Part shown: positions 6,270 to 7,845 of the stretch, one piece after another
Numbering within the stretch: the stretch's first letter is position 1
How the letters are laid out: each line of letters begins with the position of its first letter
From: an uncultured Arenimonas sp.
Lineage (GTDB): Bacteria > Pseudomonadota > Gammaproteobacteria > Xanthomonadales > Xanthomonadaceae
NCBI GenBank assembly: GCA_946480565.1
Contig: CAMLKR010000105.1
Span: forward strand, 1 to 7,845
Length of the DNA: 7,845 nt
Direction: 5' to 3'
Notes under the pieces: generated by a model
Seen by the model: only the letters and a program-made list of their open reading frames with translations
What the model was told of the DNA's origin: nothing
Databases searched by the model: none
Program-made: the position numbers and the translations under genes

Positions 6270-6385
6270 TCGGGCGTCCGTGGGCTCGAGGGAGCTTACT
6301 CCAAGCCAGGTAGCAAGAATCATGCCGTCATCGTCGCTGTCCTCGGGCCGCCCGGAGCCGCGCCGGTCCTGGCGGCGCTCGTGCC

Positions 6386-6538
6386 TCATCGCCGGTTGTA
6401 GGACATCGGCTCGGCGGTGCTCCGGTAAAGCTCGACGCCGACCGCGACCGTCGCCGCCAGGCCGATGGCGAAGATCAGCGCCCCGATCCAGAGCGTGGGC
6501 GAGCGCAGGGCACGCCGGGCGGTCCGGGCCAGCCTCAT
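6386..6538 (-). CDS. single-pass membrane micropeptide, unknown function
   Basis: This 50-residue frame begins MRLARTARRALRSPTLW and ends EPMSYNRR. Residues about 16-37 (TLWIGALIFAIGLAATVAVGV) make one strong transmembrane helix behind a basic N-terminus with six arginines, so the N-terminus should stay in the cytoplasm. There is no lipobox or clear cleavage site. Its ATG overlaps the stop of the upstream CxxC gene as ATGA (6538-6535), which suggests translational coupling and supports both frames being real. I do not recognise a family. The cyclase gene follows 116 bases downstream on the same strand. A partnership with that membrane enzyme is possible but is speculation. Confidence 0.62.
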   Translation of the reverse strand: MRLARTARRALRSPTLWIGALIFAIGLAATVAVGVELYRSTAEPMSYNRR

Positions 6539-6705
6539 GCGGCGTCCCGGACCGGCGCCGGCGCGGACACCGGAGGGCGGGTCGGCCCGGGCCGCAGGAC
6601 GCGGACGGCGCCCTCTTCCTGTGCCGGGAGTGAGGGCAGGCGGTTGGGCTCGCGCAGCCAATCATCCCGGATCTCGCCCATGTCGCTCAGGCACAAGGTG
6701 CACAT
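6535..6705 (-). CDS. 56-residue CxxC micropeptide, unknown function
   Basis: This frame starts MCTLCLSDMGEIRDDWLREP and ends in a Pro/Ala/Arg-rich tail (RPGPTRPPVSAPAPVRDAA). A single CxxC at residues 2-5 sits right at the N-terminus. One pair cannot form a full zinc finger alone, but a dimer or a redox role is conceivable. Support for a real gene: an AGGGG ribosome site about seven bases before the ATG, a start 16 bases after the lipoprotein stop on the same strand, and an ATGA overlap with the membrane micropeptide. The frame stays open upstream to 6789, but that part overlaps the lipoprotein gene and is Arg-rich, so 6705 is the better start. The low-complexity tail could be an artefact of high-GC sequence. 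No family is recognised. Confidence 0.5.
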   Translation of the reverse strand: MCTLCLSDMGEIRDDWLREPNRLPSLPAQEEGAVRVLRPGPTRPPVSAPAPVRDAA

Positions 6706-6721
6706 GATCTGCCCCTGGGCG

Positions 6722-7177
6722 TCAGTGGTAGTCCGCCGCGACCAGGGCCGCGTCGCGGATGGCGACCGCCGCCGCTTCGTCCGCCGCATGTTCGGCGTCG
6801 GCGGTGCTGAAGCAGGACTCCTTCTCGACGCCGGTCAGGTTGCCGCAGTTTTCCTTGGCGATCTCGTGGCGCCCCTTGGCCTCGACGATGGCGACGTCGA
6901 AGTTGGCGCGGGCGCGGACCGCCATGGCCTCGGCTTCGGTGGCGTTGAGCTCGTCGTTGGCCTCGTCGGCGGCCTCGTCGAAGTCGTCGCGGGCCTCGCG
7001 CACCTCGGCATTGGCGGCGGCGACCTCGTCGTTGGCGTCGTCCACCGCCGCATCGGTGTCGGCGCGGGCTTCGGCGCGCACCTCGGCGACGTCGGCGGCC
7101 TGGGCGGAGGTGGATTGCTCGCAGCCGACGAGCAGGGCCAGGCCGGAAACGGCGAATATCATCATCGGGAGTTTCAT
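6722..7177 (-). CDS. alanine-rich lipoprotein with predicted helical/coiled body
   Basis: The 151-residue precursor starts with a lipoprotein signal (MKLPMMIFAVSGLALLVGCE); the lipobox is LVGC with lipidation at Cys19. The ATG has GAGG (minus strand, 7189-7186) eight bases before it. Residues about 25-95 are almost pure Ala/Glu/Asp/Val/Arg with regular spacing (VAEVRAEARADTDAAVDDAN and similar), predicting one long acidic helix or coiled coil, somewhat like Lpp-type or stalk proteins. The C-terminal part (FDVAIVEAKGRHEIAKENCG, then VEKESCFSTADAEHAADEAA) carries two cysteines, C111 and C122. It resembles a widespread proteobacterial family of small periplasmic proteins with a K/N-C...C motif and unknown function. 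I infer a periplasmic lipoprotein, possibly a stress or envelope-spacing component. It is the first gene of the small-gene cluster with the CxxC and membrane micropeptides. Confidence 0.85.
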   Translation of the reverse strand: MKLPMMIFAVSGLALLVGCEQSTSAQAADVAEVRAEARADTDAAVDDANDEVAAANAEVREARDDFDEAADEANDELNATEAEAMAVRARANFDVAIVEAKGRHEIAKENCGNLTGVEKESCFSTADAEHAADEAAAVAIRDAALVAADYH

Positions 7178-7202
7178 GGGTGGGTCCTCGTCATGGGGTG
7201 GT

Positions 7203-7237
7203 GCAGCGTCGGCGCGACCGGCGCGCCCGCAGCGTCG
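7203..7237. repeat. short 9-base direct repeats flanking an inverted repeat
   Basis: GCAGCGTCG occurs at 7203-7211 and 7229-7237, 26 bases apart. Between them lies GGCGCG-ACCGG-CGCGCC (7211-7227), a 6-base inverted repeat with a 5-base loop. It sits 26 bases upstream of the lipoprotein gene start, in its leader or promoter region. No clear -35/-10 pair is seen here. In DNA this GC-rich it may be chance. Confidence 0.3.
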
Positions 7238-7315
7238 ATGCCGGTGTCACGTGCCCAGACTGCGCCGCGGCCTCGGGCGCGGTCTGTGCGATGGCGCACC
7301 GTCGCCCGCCGGGGC

Positions 7316-7356
7316 AGGAAAAAGAACGGGGCCGCGACGCTGCCGCCGCGGCCCCG
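7316..7356 (-). terminator. strong intrinsic terminator after the glycine-zipper gene
   Basis: Arms CGCGGCCCCG (7347-7356) and CGGGGCCGCG (7327-7336) are perfect 10-base inverted copies with a 10-base loop. Read on the minus strand, the stem is followed at once by TTCTTTTTCC (7326-7317). It begins 20 bases after the glycine-zipper stop codon. This separates that gene from the lipoprotein cluster downstream. Confidence 0.85.
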
Positions 7357-7376
7357 CTTCCCGCCTTGCGCGGATT

Positions 7377-7841
7377 TCAGAGCTTGCCGGTCACGGGCAC
7401 GACCGGACGGGTGTCCTGCGTGTAGTGCCAGCCGTCGCGGATCGCCGGGCGGGCGTCCACCCAGGCCAGCTTGGACGGCCCGCGGCTCGCATCCCAGTTG
7501 CGCTCGAGTTCGGCCTCGATCTCGTCGTAGGTGCGGCCGCGGTTTTCGCTGAAACTGCGGTAGCCGAGCTGGTAGGCCGGTTCGTAATCGGACCAGTCGC
7601 GGTTGGACGCGTAATAGGGCGTGGCCTGGTAGACGGTGCGCCAATGGTCGCTGTAGTCGGTCGGGTTGACGACCTCGGCCAGGCTGTCGCCGGCCTTGGC
7701 GCCGAGGATGCCGCCGACGACCGCGCCGGCGGCCATGCCGATCGGGCCCGCCGTGACGGTGCCGACCGCCGCGCCGGCGACGGCGCCCGCGAGCGCGCCG
7801 GTGCCGGCGCCGATGGCGTGGTTCTTCTGGATGTCTGACAT
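7377..7841 (-). CDS. glycine-zipper domain protein, stress/envelope type
   Basis: The 154-residue product starts at the ATG at 7841, four bases from the window edge, so its ribosome site lies outside. Residues about 9-57 are a double glycine-zipper membrane hairpin (AIGAGTGALAGAVAGAAVGT, then GPIGMAAGAVVGGILGAKAG). The soluble part carries repeated Tyr/Trp signatures: SDHWRTVYQATPYYASNRDW, DYEPAYQLGYRS, then ELERNWDASRGPSKLAWVDA and RPAIRDGWHY. This layout matches a common proteobacterial family of unknown function, often annotated as a glycine-zipper or stress protein. The glycine-zipper part could insert in or oligomerise at a membrane; no Sec signal or lipobox is seen, so the location is unclear. 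A strong terminator directly follows it. The family link is from pattern memory, not a search. Confidence 0.86.
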   Translation of the reverse strand: MSDIQKNHAIGAGTGALAGAVAGAAVGTVTAGPIGMAAGAVVGGILGAKAGDSLAEVVNPTDYSDHWRTVYQATPYYASNRDWSDYEPAYQLGYRSFSENRGRTYDEIEAELERNWDASRGPSKLAWVDARPAIRDGWHYTQDTRPVVPVTGKL

Positions 7842-7845
7842 GGGG

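Noticed and set aside
6291..6302. GGAG-CTTA-CTCC small hairpin upstream of the cyclase as a regulatory leader or terminator
   Set aside because: The stem is only four bases with no T tract. I could not tell it from chance.
6759..7838. Plus-strand open frame of about 359 codons over the right end
   Set aside because: The Ser/Ala-rich first part is the antisense reading of the Ala/Asp-rich lipoprotein, and the rest shadows the glycine-zipper gene. It also crosses the terminator.

Overview
This is a high-GC, gene-dense stretch of a bacterial chromosome. Gene content points to a gammaproteobacterium of the Xanthomonadaceae/Lysobacteraceae type. The supporting features are a YbiI-like DksA-type zinc-finger protein, an AdrA/DgcC-like MASE2-GGDEF cyclase, an OmpA-family lipoprotein, a 2OG-oxygenase-like DUF6445 protein and a WYL-regulator/NIPSNAP pair. 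That placement is inference from gene style, not a database match. I see no insertion sequence, phage gene, tRNA, rRNA or CRISPR array, and no gene-free gap longer than 300 bases.

Layout. Left edge (1-1270): an OmpA-family lipoprotein on the minus strand, cut by the window start, is divergent from a small C4 zinc-finger protein of the YbiI type; the 164-base gap holds a candidate promoter for each. Positions 1370-1996 hold a DUF6445-type protein with an HxD...H...R metal/2-oxoglutarate pattern. It converges on a WYL-domain transcription regulator (2012-2962, minus). That regulator is divergent from a tandem NIPSNAP protein (3049-3804), the usual arrangement of a local regulator and its target. 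Next, a four-helix membrane protein (3815-4222, minus) is divergent from an XRE/MmyB-type ligand-sensing regulator (4346-5152). Their 123-base gap carries two clean palindromes, and the regulator gene looks leaderless.

Right part (5175-7841, all minus, read right to left). A glycine-zipper protein ends at a strong intrinsic terminator. After it comes an alanine-rich lipoprotein, then a 56-residue CxxC micropeptide that starts 16 bases after the lipoprotein stop. A 50-residue single-pass membrane micropeptide overlaps the CxxC gene by ATGA. Last, 116 bases on, is a MASE2-GGDEF diguanylate cyclase without a product-inhibition site. The three small envelope/unknown genes look like one transcript. 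The cyclase may be read with them or from its own promoter.

How the genes work together: mostly as separate small modules (two regulator-plus-divergent-gene pairs, a c-di-GMP synthase, envelope proteins) rather than one pathway. The parts with least precedent are the coupled micropeptides and the regulator/membrane-protein pair with its palindromes. I found no convincing large undescribed system.
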